6,547 nt of DNA. Source: Bacillota bacterium (GTDB taxonomy: Bacteria > Bacillota > DTU025). Positions 1 to 5,257 of the stretch are shown here, piece by piece (positions within the stretch are counted from its first letter, which is position 1; the number at the start of each line of letters is the position of its first letter). The notes under the pieces were generated by a model that saw nothing but the letters and a program-made list of their open reading frames with translations, was not told the origin of the DNA and did not search any database. The stretch lies in the NCBI GenBank assembly GCA_012842765.1, contig DUWJ01000138.1, forward strand, positions 1-6,547, read 5' to 3'. The position numbers and the translations under genes were made by a program.

Positions 1-203
1 GGAACAAAATAGTCGCCTGCTCCTTCAAAACGCAAGATTCCAAGAACCAGGCATTGATCGGCAGTTACACCGGACTCAAATTCGGCGCAATCGAGAATCT
101 CAAAATTGGTCACATGTGACAGTTTATGGCGAAACCACCGCTGACGCGCAAATTCCGAGGGTTTGACCGCCGAATATGCTTTCTCTGGCGAGAATTCCGC
201 CAA
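1..203 (-). CDS. probable maltokinase, N-terminal cap domain (partial, 3' end outside window)
   Basis: The reading frame begins at a TTG (201-203) and stays open for 67 codons to the window edge. A GGAGG at 213-217 sits 9 nt upstream, which is why I chose this non-ATG start; no in-frame ATG is available there. The protein starts MAEFSPEKAY, then has ARQRWFRHK (residues 19-27), then a VTNFEILD strand and a LVLGILRFEGAGDYFVP strand pair. The (A/P)RQRWF motif followed by alternating beta strands is typical of the N-terminal cap of maltokinase and of maltokinase fused to trehalose synthase. Such enzymes phosphorylate maltose with ATP to maltose 1-phosphate in the trehalose-to-glucan (GlgE) pathway. 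The catalytic kinase domain is not in the window, so activity cannot be judged. It lies 109 nt behind the aminotransferase, with no functional link to it that I can see. Family call is from recognition of the motif, moderately sure. Confidence 0.66.
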   Translation of the reverse strand, partial: MAEFSPEKAYSAVKPSEFARQRWFRHKLSHVTNFEILDCAEFESGVTADQCLVLGILRFEGAGDYFV

Positions 204-212
204 AGCAATACA

Positions 213-217
213 CCTCC
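213..217 (-). promoter_or_regulatory. Shine-Dalgarno GGAGG deciding the TTG start of the maltokinase gene
   Basis: On the minus strand the sequence reads GGCGGAGGTG, then 9 nt, then TTG. This is the best ribosome-binding site in the spacer and selects the TTG at 201-203. Confidence 0.65.
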
Positions 218-230
218 GCCTAATTGCAAA

Positions 231-274
231 GGACCCGGACACATCCCGTCCGGCGGGCGGGCGCACCCGGGTCC
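231..274 (-). promoter_or_regulatory. GC-rich inverted repeat, possible weak terminator or attenuator
   Basis: Perfect 8-bp arms GGACCCGG (231-238) and CCGGGTCC (267-274) flank a 28-nt GC-rich loop. A second stem, CCGGAC (235-240) with GTCCGG (248-253) and a 7-nt loop, shares bases with the first, so the two are largely mutually exclusive. On the minus strand the structure ends with only TTT before TGCAATT, so it is a poor intrinsic terminator. It lies between the aminotransferase stop and the maltokinase ribosome-binding site (213-217) and could limit read-through or affect translation. Function is inference. Confidence 0.4.
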
Positions 275-312
275 ATAGCTCTTCAAGATCTAGTCTTTCC
301 CTCAGCAGCGTT

Positions 313-1500
313 TTACGCCTTCATTGCTTCTGAAATAACCTCACCAAGGCACTTGATTCCCACATCAAGCTGCTCCAAGCTTGCATTGCTGAAGTTGAGA
401 CGCATGGCGTTCTTCCCACCACCGTCTGCATAAAATGGCACTCCAGGTATGTAGGCTACGTTCTTCGCAGCCGCCTTCGGCAGCAGTTCAGTGGTATCAA
501 TATGCTCAGGAAGCACAACCCAAATGAAAAGGCCACCTTGTGGATGCGTCCATCGAGTCCCCTCAGGGAAATGCTTTTCGAGGGCCTCCAGCGCTGCGTC
601 GCGCCTGATTGCGTAATCCTTTCTGATCGACTTCAGATGCGGCTCGAGATACCCGCGAGTACAGAACTCGTAGATCATCCTCTGAGACAGGTTTGAAGTG
701 TGGAAATCAGTTGTCTGCTTGCCCTGAGCCAATTTCTCGTGAATCTCCGGGGGCGATATCGCATATCCCACGCGAAGTCCCGGCGAGATGAACTTCGAAA
801 AGCTCCCTAGGAATATGACGACATCATTCTCGTCATAGCTTGCTATTGAGGGAACCGGCTCCCCATCGTATCTCAACTTAGCATAGGGGTCGTCTTCAAC
901 CACGATCACGCCATGCTTGCCGGCGATTTCAGCAATGGCTTTTCTTCGTTCAGCTGGTAACGTAACTCCGGTCGGGTTTTGGAACGTAGGAACCACATAC
1001 AACATTTTTGCATTGTGGCGCACTATCGCTTCTTCGAAAGATTCCGGAATTATTCCATAGTCATCCGAATCCACACAACCAAATTCCACTTCATACGTTT
1101 TGAATATTGTGAGTGCTGCTAGATACGTAGGTCGTTCCACCAACACGCAGTCGCCAGGGTTAATGAAGCATTTCGCGGCCAAATCGATGCCTTGTTGCGC
1201 TCCTGAAGTGATTAACACTTGTTCAGTGGTCGCCTTCATCCCCTGTTCAGCAACGGCGCTTGCAAGCCATTCTCTGAGCGGTGTATAGCCCTCGATCGTC
1301 GAATACTGCAATATCTGCTGGCCAGCATCTTGCATGAGCTCATCGGCTATCTTGCGAAGCTGCTCAGCAGGGAGTGCGTCTGGCGAGGGCATACCCCCTG
1401 CAAAAGAGATGATGTCCGGGTTCTCGGTGAGCAAAAACATGTTGCGAACGACATCACCGCCGAGATCGTGCATCCTAGTTGCGAATGCAACCTTCTCCAA
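313..1500 (-). CDS. PLP-dependent aminotransferase, fold type I (2-aminoadipate/LysN-like)
   Basis: A 395-residue cytosolic transaminase. Visible family marks are ISFAGGMPSP (31-40), the cofactor-phosphate turn SGAQQG (99-104), QNPTG (174-178), VEDDPY (201-206) with the Asp that holds the pyridine nitrogen, GSFSK (232-236) whose Lys236 should form the Schiff base, and AMRLNF with Arg367 for the substrate carboxylate. This fits the class I/II group containing LysN, 2-aminoadipate and kynurenine aminotransferases; there is no MocR-type DNA-binding domain. Start is TTG: an in-frame TAG lies just upstream, AGGAG (1513-1517) sits 12 nt away, and this start keeps the usual family N-terminus, whereas the first ATG (codon 10) has no site. 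It follows korC by 59 nt without a terminator, suggesting co-transcription and a role feeding 2-oxo acids to the Kor complex. The amino donor cannot be told; broad-specificity, aromatic, branched-chain or aminoadipate are all possible. Confidence 0.93.
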   Translation of the reverse strand: MEKVAFATRMHDLGGDVVRNMFLLTENPDIISFAGGMPSPDALPAEQLRKIADELMQDAGQQILQYSTIEGYTPLREWLASAVAEQGMKATTEQVLITSGAQQGIDLAAKCFINPGDCVLVERPTYLAALTIFKTYEVEFGCVDSDDYGIIPESFEEAIVRHNAKMLYVVPTFQNPTGVTLPAERRKAIAEIAGKHGVIVVEDDPYAKLRYDGEPVPSIASYDENDVVIFLGSFSKFISPGLRVGYAISPPEIHEKLAQGKQTTDFHTSNLSQRMIYEFCTRGYLEPHLKSIRKDYAIRRDAALEALEKHFPEGTRWTHPQGGLFIWVVLPEHIDTTELLPKAAAKNVAYIPGVPFYADGGGKNAMRLNFSNASLEQLDVGIKCLGEVISEAMKA

Positions 1501-1559
1501 TGGATCATCACTCTCCTAACTATGTTGGATCATGTCGGCCCAAATCTAGTATTCTCCAC

Positions 1560-2105
1560 CTATCTTTCTGCACCTGCAGCCTCAGCGGCAGCTATCCCTG
1601 CTCTCAATGCAGCCAGGTTGACCTCGGCAGTGCCCCGAGGCACTCTAGACGAAACCGCGTTTTTCAACGATTCCGGAGAAACCAACTTGGCCACAGTATT
1701 CAGTACGCCCAGAGCTGCCACGTTGGCGCTTATTGATCTGCCTGTAGCTTCCACAGCAATGTCGGTAATGGGGAACTTGTAAACGACCCCGGAAGTCTCC
1801 GGAATGGAAGTGATAAGTCCAGAGTCGACTATTACTGTTCCTCCCTGGCAAGCGCTTCCCGCAAAGCGTTTGCATGCCTGGTCTGACATGAGAAGAAGCA
1901 CATCGGGGTTTGTCACTTTCGGATAGTCTATCGGCTCGTCGCTAATGATAACCTCTGCTCTGGAAGCGCCGCCGCGTGCCTCCGGTCCATAGCTCTGACT
2001 CTGAACTACCTCATGGCCGTCGTGCATTGCAGCCTCTGCCAAGATTATTCCGGCCAGAATCAGCCCCTGTCCACCATAGCCTGAGAGCCTAATCTCACGT
2101 CTCAT
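1560..2105 (-). CDS. korC: 2-oxoacid:ferredoxin oxidoreductase, gamma subunit
   Basis: A 181-residue subunit of the pyruvate/2-oxoacid ferredoxin oxidoreductase gamma family. The N-terminus carries GYGGQG (9-14), followed by QSQSYGPEARGGASRAEV, which is highly characteristic of KorC-type proteins, and IISDEPIDYP. This domain completes the CoA-binding/assembly part of the heterotetramer. The length matches the family. The ATG overlaps the korB stop in an ATGA (2102-2105), and AAGGAGG at 2116-2122 lies 10 nt upstream inside korB, so translation is probably coupled. The C-terminal tail is alanine-rich (AALRAGIAAAEAAGAER). VorC- or PorC-type naming for a different keto acid is possible; the fold and complex membership are secure. 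Confidence 0.93.
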   Translation of the reverse strand: MRREIRLSGYGGQGLILAGIILAEAAMHDGHEVVQSQSYGPEARGGASRAEVIISDEPIDYPKVTNPDVLLLMSDQACKRFAGSACQGGTVIVDSGLITSIPETSGVVYKFPITDIAVEATGRSISANVAALGVLNTVAKLVSPESLKNAVSSRVPRGTAEVNLAALRAGIAAAEAAGAER

Positions 2106-2926
2106 CTGGCAGCCGCCTCCTTTGCCCGCTCGATTACTTCGTCGTACACCTCGGTGTACTCGGGGGCGTCTCCTCGATAAAACTCACCTATTATTATCTT
2201 TCCGTCTAGATCAGCTGGGTCCAGCTTTGCAGCGGCTGCTGCATTAATGGAGTTTTTCCGGAACCACTCTATCATGTCAACAGGGGTCCCCATCTTGTTC
2301 CTTCGTCCAAAGTATGTGGGACACTGGGTGACAGCCTCAACGAACGCAAATCCTGGAGTCTGAATAGCGTTCTCCACGTAGTTCGACAACTGCCTGGCGT
2401 GGGCTGTCGTGGCCCGAGCAACATAATTGCCGCCAGCGGCCCTGACGAGCTCGCACATGTCGAAATTTCGTTCCACGTTGCCATATGGAGCAGTGCTAGC
2501 GTATCTTCCCCTAGGGGTCATAGGCGAATACTGACCATTGGTCATGCCATAGATCGAGTTGTTGAACATGACAGTGGTTAGGCCGACGTTCCTCCTGGCC
2601 GCGTGGATCAGGTGGTTGCCGCCGATGGCGGCAGCATCGCCGTCTCCTGTGAGAACTATCACATGCAGATCCGGCCTGGCGATCTTTATTCCAGTGGCAA
2701 ATGCCAGAGCCCGCCCGTGTGTTGTGTGAACCGTGTTGAAATCCAGATACCCGGGAGCACGAGAAGCACAGCCTATCCCTGACACTATGCACACTTCGTC
2801 CTTGGGAAGATCCAACCTGCCGATGGCTCTCAGAACAGCGCCGAGAATAATGCCGTGTCCGCATCCTGGGCACCAGATATGCGGCATGAATTGAGTCCGT
2901 AGATAATCATCAATAGGCACTGCCAC
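2102..2926 (-). CDS. korB: 2-oxoacid:ferredoxin oxidoreductase, beta subunit (TPP and 4Fe-4S binding)
   Basis: A 274-residue catalytic subunit that binds thiamine diphosphate and one 4Fe-4S cluster. WCPGCGHG gives Cys19 and Cys22, GIGCASR gives Cys53, and Cys202 (TQCPTYFG) is the likely fourth ligand; the spacing matches crystallised 2-oxoacid oxidoreductases of this type. GDGDAAAIGGNHLIHAARRN (94-113) and NNSIYGMTNGQ (122-132) form the diphosphate/Mg site. SPMTPRG follows, as in 2-oxoglutarate-type KorB. The start is GTG at 2924-2926, only 3 nt after the korA stop, chosen because AGGAGG (2935-2940) is 8 nt upstream; a second GTG two codons later is too distant. The stop overlaps korC. Pyruvate enzymes usually have a longer beta subunit with additional elements, so pyruvate is less likely than 2-oxoglutarate or branched-chain keto acids. 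Confidence 0.96.
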   Translation of the reverse strand: MAVPIDDYLRTQFMPHIWCPGCGHGIILGAVLRAIGRLDLPKDEVCIVSGIGCASRAPGYLDFNTVHTTHGRALAFATGIKIARPDLHVIVLTGDGDAAAIGGNHLIHAARRNVGLTTVMFNNSIYGMTNGQYSPMTPRGRYASTAPYGNVERNFDMCELVRAAGGNYVARATTAHARQLSNYVENAIQTPGFAFVEAVTQCPTYFGRRNKMGTPVDMIEWFRKNSINAAAAAKLDPADLDGKIIIGEFYRGDAPEYTEVYDEVIERAKEAAAR

Positions 2927-2929
2927 CAG

Positions 2930-4072
2930 TCACACCTCCTCTATCTTGGCTACTATTTCAGCTGGGGCTATGGGTTCGCCGTCAACTCGGGAGTAACCCA
3001 CAACCTCGCACCTGCCCTTGGCTGCACGCTCAACTTCACCGATTAATTGCCCCATGTTCATCTCAGGCACTATGATTCTGTCAACCCTGCCTGCGATATC
3101 GCCAACGAGGTCGTATGGGAACGGCCAAATCGTCTTCAGTTGAACCATTCCTGCCCTAATCCCCTTTTCACGTGCAAGCCTTACACTTCGGCGAGCGGAT
3201 CTAGCAGTTATGCCACAGGCAACAACAACAGTATCTGCATCGTCCAGGAACTCGTCTGATGTGAATGTGATTTCATCCGCGGCAGACTCTATCTTTGAGT
3301 AAAGCCGCTTCATAAGTCGGTCAACTTTCGGCGCTGCCGTTGTTGGAAACCCGGTCTCGTCATGATACAATCCCGTAACATGCCACCTGTATCCCGTTCC
3401 AAATGGCGCCATAGGAGGCACGCCGTCAGGGCCTGCCGCATATGGCAAGTATTCCTCAGGCGGAACATCGGGCTGAGGCCTGCTAACTATCTCGATCTCA
3501 GACTGATGAGGAATCGCCACTTTCTCCCTCATGTGCCCCACAACTTCGTCCATGAGAAGAATAACCGGTACCCTGAGCTGCTCCGCTATGTTGAACGCCT
3601 TGATCGTAAGGTCAAATACCTCAGGAACAGTGGATGGGTAGAGGGCAACTATGGGATGGTCACCGTGCGTTCCCCATCTCGCCTGCATCAGATCCGCTTG
3701 CGCCGGGGCAGTAGGCAAGCCCGTGCTCGGTCCCGTGCGCTGAACATTCACTATTACGCATGGAACCTCGGTGAATGAAGCAAACCCGATATTCTCCTGT
3801 TTCAGAGAAAAGCCGGGACCAGAAGTAGCCGTCATTGACTTGGCACCAGTGAGTGAAGCCCCTATAACCGCTGCCATGCTGGCTATTTCGTCTTCCATCT
3901 GTATGAACTTCCCGCCGACCTGTGGGAGCTTTTCCGAGAGAAGCTCGGCAATCTCCGTAGACGGCGTTATCGGATAGCCTGCAAAGAACCTGCATCCTGC
4001 GAGAATCGCAGCTTCCGCGCAGCATTCATTGCCTTGCAATAGCCTAAGATCCCTGCCATTATGCCCGGGCAT
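2930..4072 (-). CDS. korA: 2-oxoacid:ferredoxin oxidoreductase, alpha subunit
   Basis: A 380-residue alpha subunit that pairs with KorB to form the TPP active site and bind substrate. Near the N-terminus is LLQGNECCAEAAILAGCRFFAGYPITPSTE, with YPITPSTE at 33-40. TSGPGFSL (83-90) and VQRTGPSTG (110-118) follow, then QARWGTHGDHP and the LLMDEVVGHMREK segment, all typical of KorA. The C-terminal third holds the PTAAPKVDRLMKRLYSK and transketolase-C-like regions (VVVACGITARSARRSV, PEMNMGQLIGEVERAAKG). I place the start at the ATG at 4070-4072, not the longer open frame to 4156, because GGAGG (4082-4086) is 9 nt upstream and the family begins close to LLQGNE; the ATG at 4079-4081 would have no spacing. 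The gene overlaps korD by 14 nt. Substrate is probably 2-oxoglutarate, not proven. Confidence 0.95.
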   Translation of the reverse strand: MPGHNGRDLRLLQGNECCAEAAILAGCRFFAGYPITPSTEIAELLSEKLPQVGGKFIQMEDEIASMAAVIGASLTGAKSMTATSGPGFSLKQENIGFASFTEVPCVIVNVQRTGPSTGLPTAPAQADLMQARWGTHGDHPIVALYPSTVPEVFDLTIKAFNIAEQLRVPVILLMDEVVGHMREKVAIPHQSEIEIVSRPQPDVPPEEYLPYAAGPDGVPPMAPFGTGYRWHVTGLYHDETGFPTTAAPKVDRLMKRLYSKIESAADEITFTSDEFLDDADTVVVACGITARSARRSVRLAREKGIRAGMVQLKTIWPFPYDLVGDIAGRVDRIIVPEMNMGQLIGEVERAAKGRCEVVGYSRVDGEPIAPAEIVAKIEEV

Positions 4073-4319
4073 CCGCAACATCCTCCCTTCCCCGTGCAAC
4101 TTCCTTGGATCTGCCGCCCACCACACGTATGGCAAAATCAGGGCACATAATCTCACAGGTTTCGCACTTGATACAATCTTCAGGTCTTGCTAAAACAACT
4201 TTTCCGTCTGCCGCTGCCTCAAGAACTTTCTTTGGGCACATGGCGATGCATATACCACAGCCCTTACACCATTCCTGCCTCACGAGGACTGGAACCTCGG
4301 GGCTTTCCGCAGAAGTCAT
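4059..4319 (-). CDS. korD: 2-oxoacid:ferredoxin oxidoreductase, delta subunit (2x[4Fe-4S] ferredoxin)
   Basis: An 86-residue ferredoxin-like subunit that carries electrons from the KorB cluster towards soluble ferredoxin. Two clusters are clearly encoded: Cys18-21-24-28 (CKGCGICIAMCP) and Cys49-52-55-59 (CIKCETCEIMCP). Each is CxxCxxCxxxCP, and the last Cys of one motif normally serves the other cluster. The basic/acidic C-tail (GGRSKEVARGREDVADARA) looks nonconserved. The frame is open for a further 49 codons upstream to an ATG at 4464-4466, but that part is Arg/Cys-rich, lacks a ribosome-binding site and matches no ferredoxin extension I know. The strong GGAGG (4327-4331), 7 nt before the ATG at 4317-4319, fixes the start. 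It is the first gene of the operon. Confidence 0.93.
   Translation of the reverse strand: MTSAESPEVPVLVRQEWCKGCGICIAMCPKKVLEAAADGKVVLARPEDCIKCETCEIMCPDFAIRVVGGRSKEVARGREDVADARA
4082..4086 (-). promoter_or_regulatory. Shine-Dalgarno GGAGG deciding the korA start, inside korD
   Basis: GGAGG on the minus strand lies 9 nt before the ATG at 4070-4072 and directly against the ATG at 4079-4081. It therefore supports the shorter KorA and places korA initiation within the final codons of korD, implying coupled translation. Confidence 0.7.
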
Positions 4320-4348
4320 GGACTCCCCTCCACATCTTTTGGTTAGTT

Positions 4349-4391
4349 GGCCGAGAACGAATGTCTGCAACTCGGATGTGGGATCTCGGCC
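4349..4391 (-). promoter_or_regulatory. inverted repeat in the kor leader
   Basis: On the minus strand GGCCGAG (4385-4391) is followed 29 nt later by CTCGGCC (4349-4355), a perfect 7-bp stem. The upstream arm is also part of the 10-bp palindrome CTCGGCCGAG (4385-4394). The structure ends about 18 nt before the korD GGAGG (4327-4331), so it could shape leader folding or act as a protein site. No U-tract follows it, so it is not a terminator. I match it to no known riboswitch class. Confidence 0.35.
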
Positions 4392-4460
4392 GAGCAGCCC
4401 TCTGCGACAGCTTTTGCCAACAGCCAAGGGGCGCTCTACCCTATCCGGCATATAGCTGCA

Positions 4461-4526
4461 GAACATGTTCAGGACATCGCCTGCCAGCGTTCATCATTCC
4501 ATATGTTCACGATGTTCACGCAGTTC
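4461..4526. repeat. GAAC/GTTC repeat cluster upstream of korD (candidate operator)
   Basis: ATGTTCACG occurs twice head-to-tail (4503-4511 and 4512-4520), and a weaker third copy CAGTTCGAT follows in the same 9-nt register, so GTTC recurs at 4505, 4514 and 4523. About 35 nt nearer to korD is the perfect palindrome GAACATGTTC (4461-4470), which shares the ATGTTC half-site. An additional GTTC lies at 4489. The cluster sits between the hairpin at 4561-4580 and the kor leader, where a promoter is expected. I see no convincing -35/-10 pair. Regulator unknown; the spacing of the palindrome differs from the GAAC-N4-GTTC LexA box of Gram-positives. Confidence 0.42.
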
Positions 4527-4548
4527 GATCCAACAACAAATCCTCACA

Positions 4549-4580
4549 GAAATAAAGACAGCCCGCAAACGAGTGCGGGC
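4549..4580 (-). terminator. intrinsic terminator-like hairpin, minus direction
   Basis: Perfect 7-bp GC-rich arms GCCCGCA (4561-4567) and TGCGGGC (4574-4580) with a 6-nt loop, followed on the minus strand by TGTCTTTATTTC. The geometry fits a moderate rho-independent terminator for a transcript arriving from the 4600-5175 side. It isolates that stretch from the kor promoter region, unless it serves as an attenuator of a long kor leader. Confidence 0.6.
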
Positions 4581-5179
4581 CAAACAGACAAGGAAAGGTC
4601 ACAGCCACAGACAGAACGCCTCTGTATCGTATAGCGTACAATCCTGCAAGTCATCCTCAATTCGGTTGCACATGCGTCCGGGCATTCGATCATCTCAGTA
4701 ACCCCTTGTGCACTGGCGATTAACGCCCCAACATCCCCGTGTTTACCTAGGCCAGGAAAACCGATTGCCTTCTGTACGGGATAAACGGGAATCATTTTTA
4801 CTTTCAAACCAGTCCAGGGCATCAACCATTTCATTTTTCTTCGCCTCGCGTCAGCAGCGGCAGTTACGGCCATAGGCCAGCCTACCCCCAAACTCGTTTT
4901 TGCCTGCCTACATGTGACAATGGCAAGGTCATGCAAAAGGCCCCATTCACTACGCAACCGAGGAATGAGAACAACTGTATACTTCACCTCTTCAATTCTA
5001 TCACTTTGATGCGGACATATGCAATCTTGTATGAACCTGCCTTGGCTGCCAACACCATAGTAACAATGCTAAAGAACATAAGCCGATTTGTCATAGTACT
5101 TGGGTGCTCTCCGCAAGGCCTAGCCTGTAAGGACAACATCAGTTGCATGCGATTCTTTGGACCATAGCGAGCATAAAGA
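4561..5179 (-). other. about 600 nt with no recognised gene; possible decayed coding sequence or RNA
   Basis: No family is recognisable in six frames. A 147-codon minus frame (4987-4544, GTG start) runs through the hairpin at 4561-4580 and its protein is unusual (clusters of Arg, Cys, Trp, Met), so I do not call it. In another minus frame two short protein-like stretches appear: 4850-4743, containing NEMVDALDWFESKNDSR, and 4694-4599, containing NRIEDDLQDCTLYDTEAF, whose TGA is 18 nt before the terminator hairpin. The gap between them can be bridged only by changing frame (GKHGDVGALIASAQGV). That pattern resembles a frameshifted, degraded gene, but chance is not excluded. No tRNA, rRNA or riboswitch signature was found. 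Confidence 0.3.
4984..5094 (-). CDS. doubtful small ORF, 36 aa, hydrophobic N-terminus
   Basis: ATG (5092-5094) to TGA (4984-4986) on the minus strand. The protein begins MTNRLMFFSIVTMVLAAKAG, a possible membrane or signal-like stretch, and ends in the basic segment YKIAYVRIKVIELKR. Its stop overlaps the GTG of the 147-codon frame as GTGA. The only upstream purine run, GGAGA, is about 13 nt from the ATG, a poor distance. It lies downstream of the 5180-5216 terminator, so it would need its own promoter, which I cannot see. I know no family for it. It may be a real small protein, a remnant or chance. Confidence 0.17.
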   Translation of the reverse strand: MTNRLMFFSIVTMVLAAKAGSYKIAYVRIKVIELKR

Positions 5180-5216
5180 AGAAGAGGCCGCTTTCGCCCG
5201 TAAGCTCCTCTTTTTC
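5174..5216. terminator. bidirectional intrinsic terminator after the peptidase gene
   Basis: Arms AAGAGG (5182-5187) and CCTCTT (5207-5212), extended by GCTT (5190-5193) with AAGC (5202-5205) across a small internal bulge. On the plus strand the stem runs into TTTTT; on the minus strand it runs into CTTCTTTATG. The peptidase stop lies about 40 nt upstream of it in the minus direction, so it most likely ends that transcript; there is no plus-strand gene for it to serve. Confidence 0.72.
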
Positions 5217-5237
5217 AACTTCCCATGACGTTTCCCG

Positions 5238-5257
5238 TCTTAACGCATGCGTTAAGA
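5238..5257. repeat. perfect 20-bp palindrome across the peptidase stop codon
   Basis: TCTTAACGCATGCGTTAAGA reads identically on both strands. It contains the TAA stop of the peptidase gene (5252-5254) and, three codons later in the same frame, a second TAA from the other arm. As RNA it can form an 8-bp stem with a CAUG tetraloop about 20 nt before the terminator; as DNA it could be a dimeric protein site. Confidence 0.6.

Noticed and set aside
1501..1533. Direct repeat TGGATCAT (1501-1508 and 1526-1533) in the korC-aminotransferase spacer
   Set aside because: Eight bases repeated once in a short spacer can easily be chance, and one copy overlaps the TTG start region; no structure supports a function.
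1219..1782. Long plus-strand reading frame opposite the aminotransferase and korC
   Set aside because: It lies antisense to two well-supported genes, spans their spacer and has no family features; it is a shadow frame.
4073..4156. 28-residue N-terminal extension of KorA
   Set aside because: It lies inside korD coding sequence and the GGAGG at 4082-4086 is placed for the ATG at 4070-4072.
4461..4470. LexA/SOS box reading of GAACATGTTC
   Set aside because: The Gram-positive SOS box has four bases between GAAC and GTTC; here there are two, and the downstream genes are not DNA-repair genes.
4518..4540. tRNA T-arm-like GTTCGATCC on the plus strand
   Set aside because: The flanking bases do not form a 5-bp T stem and no anticodon or acceptor arm is present.
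4544..4987. 147-codon minus-strand reading frame with a GTG start
   Set aside because: Its last codons run through a perfect terminator-like hairpin, the start has no properly spaced ribosome-binding site, and the product has odd composition without recognisable motifs. Kept only as part of the unassigned stretch.
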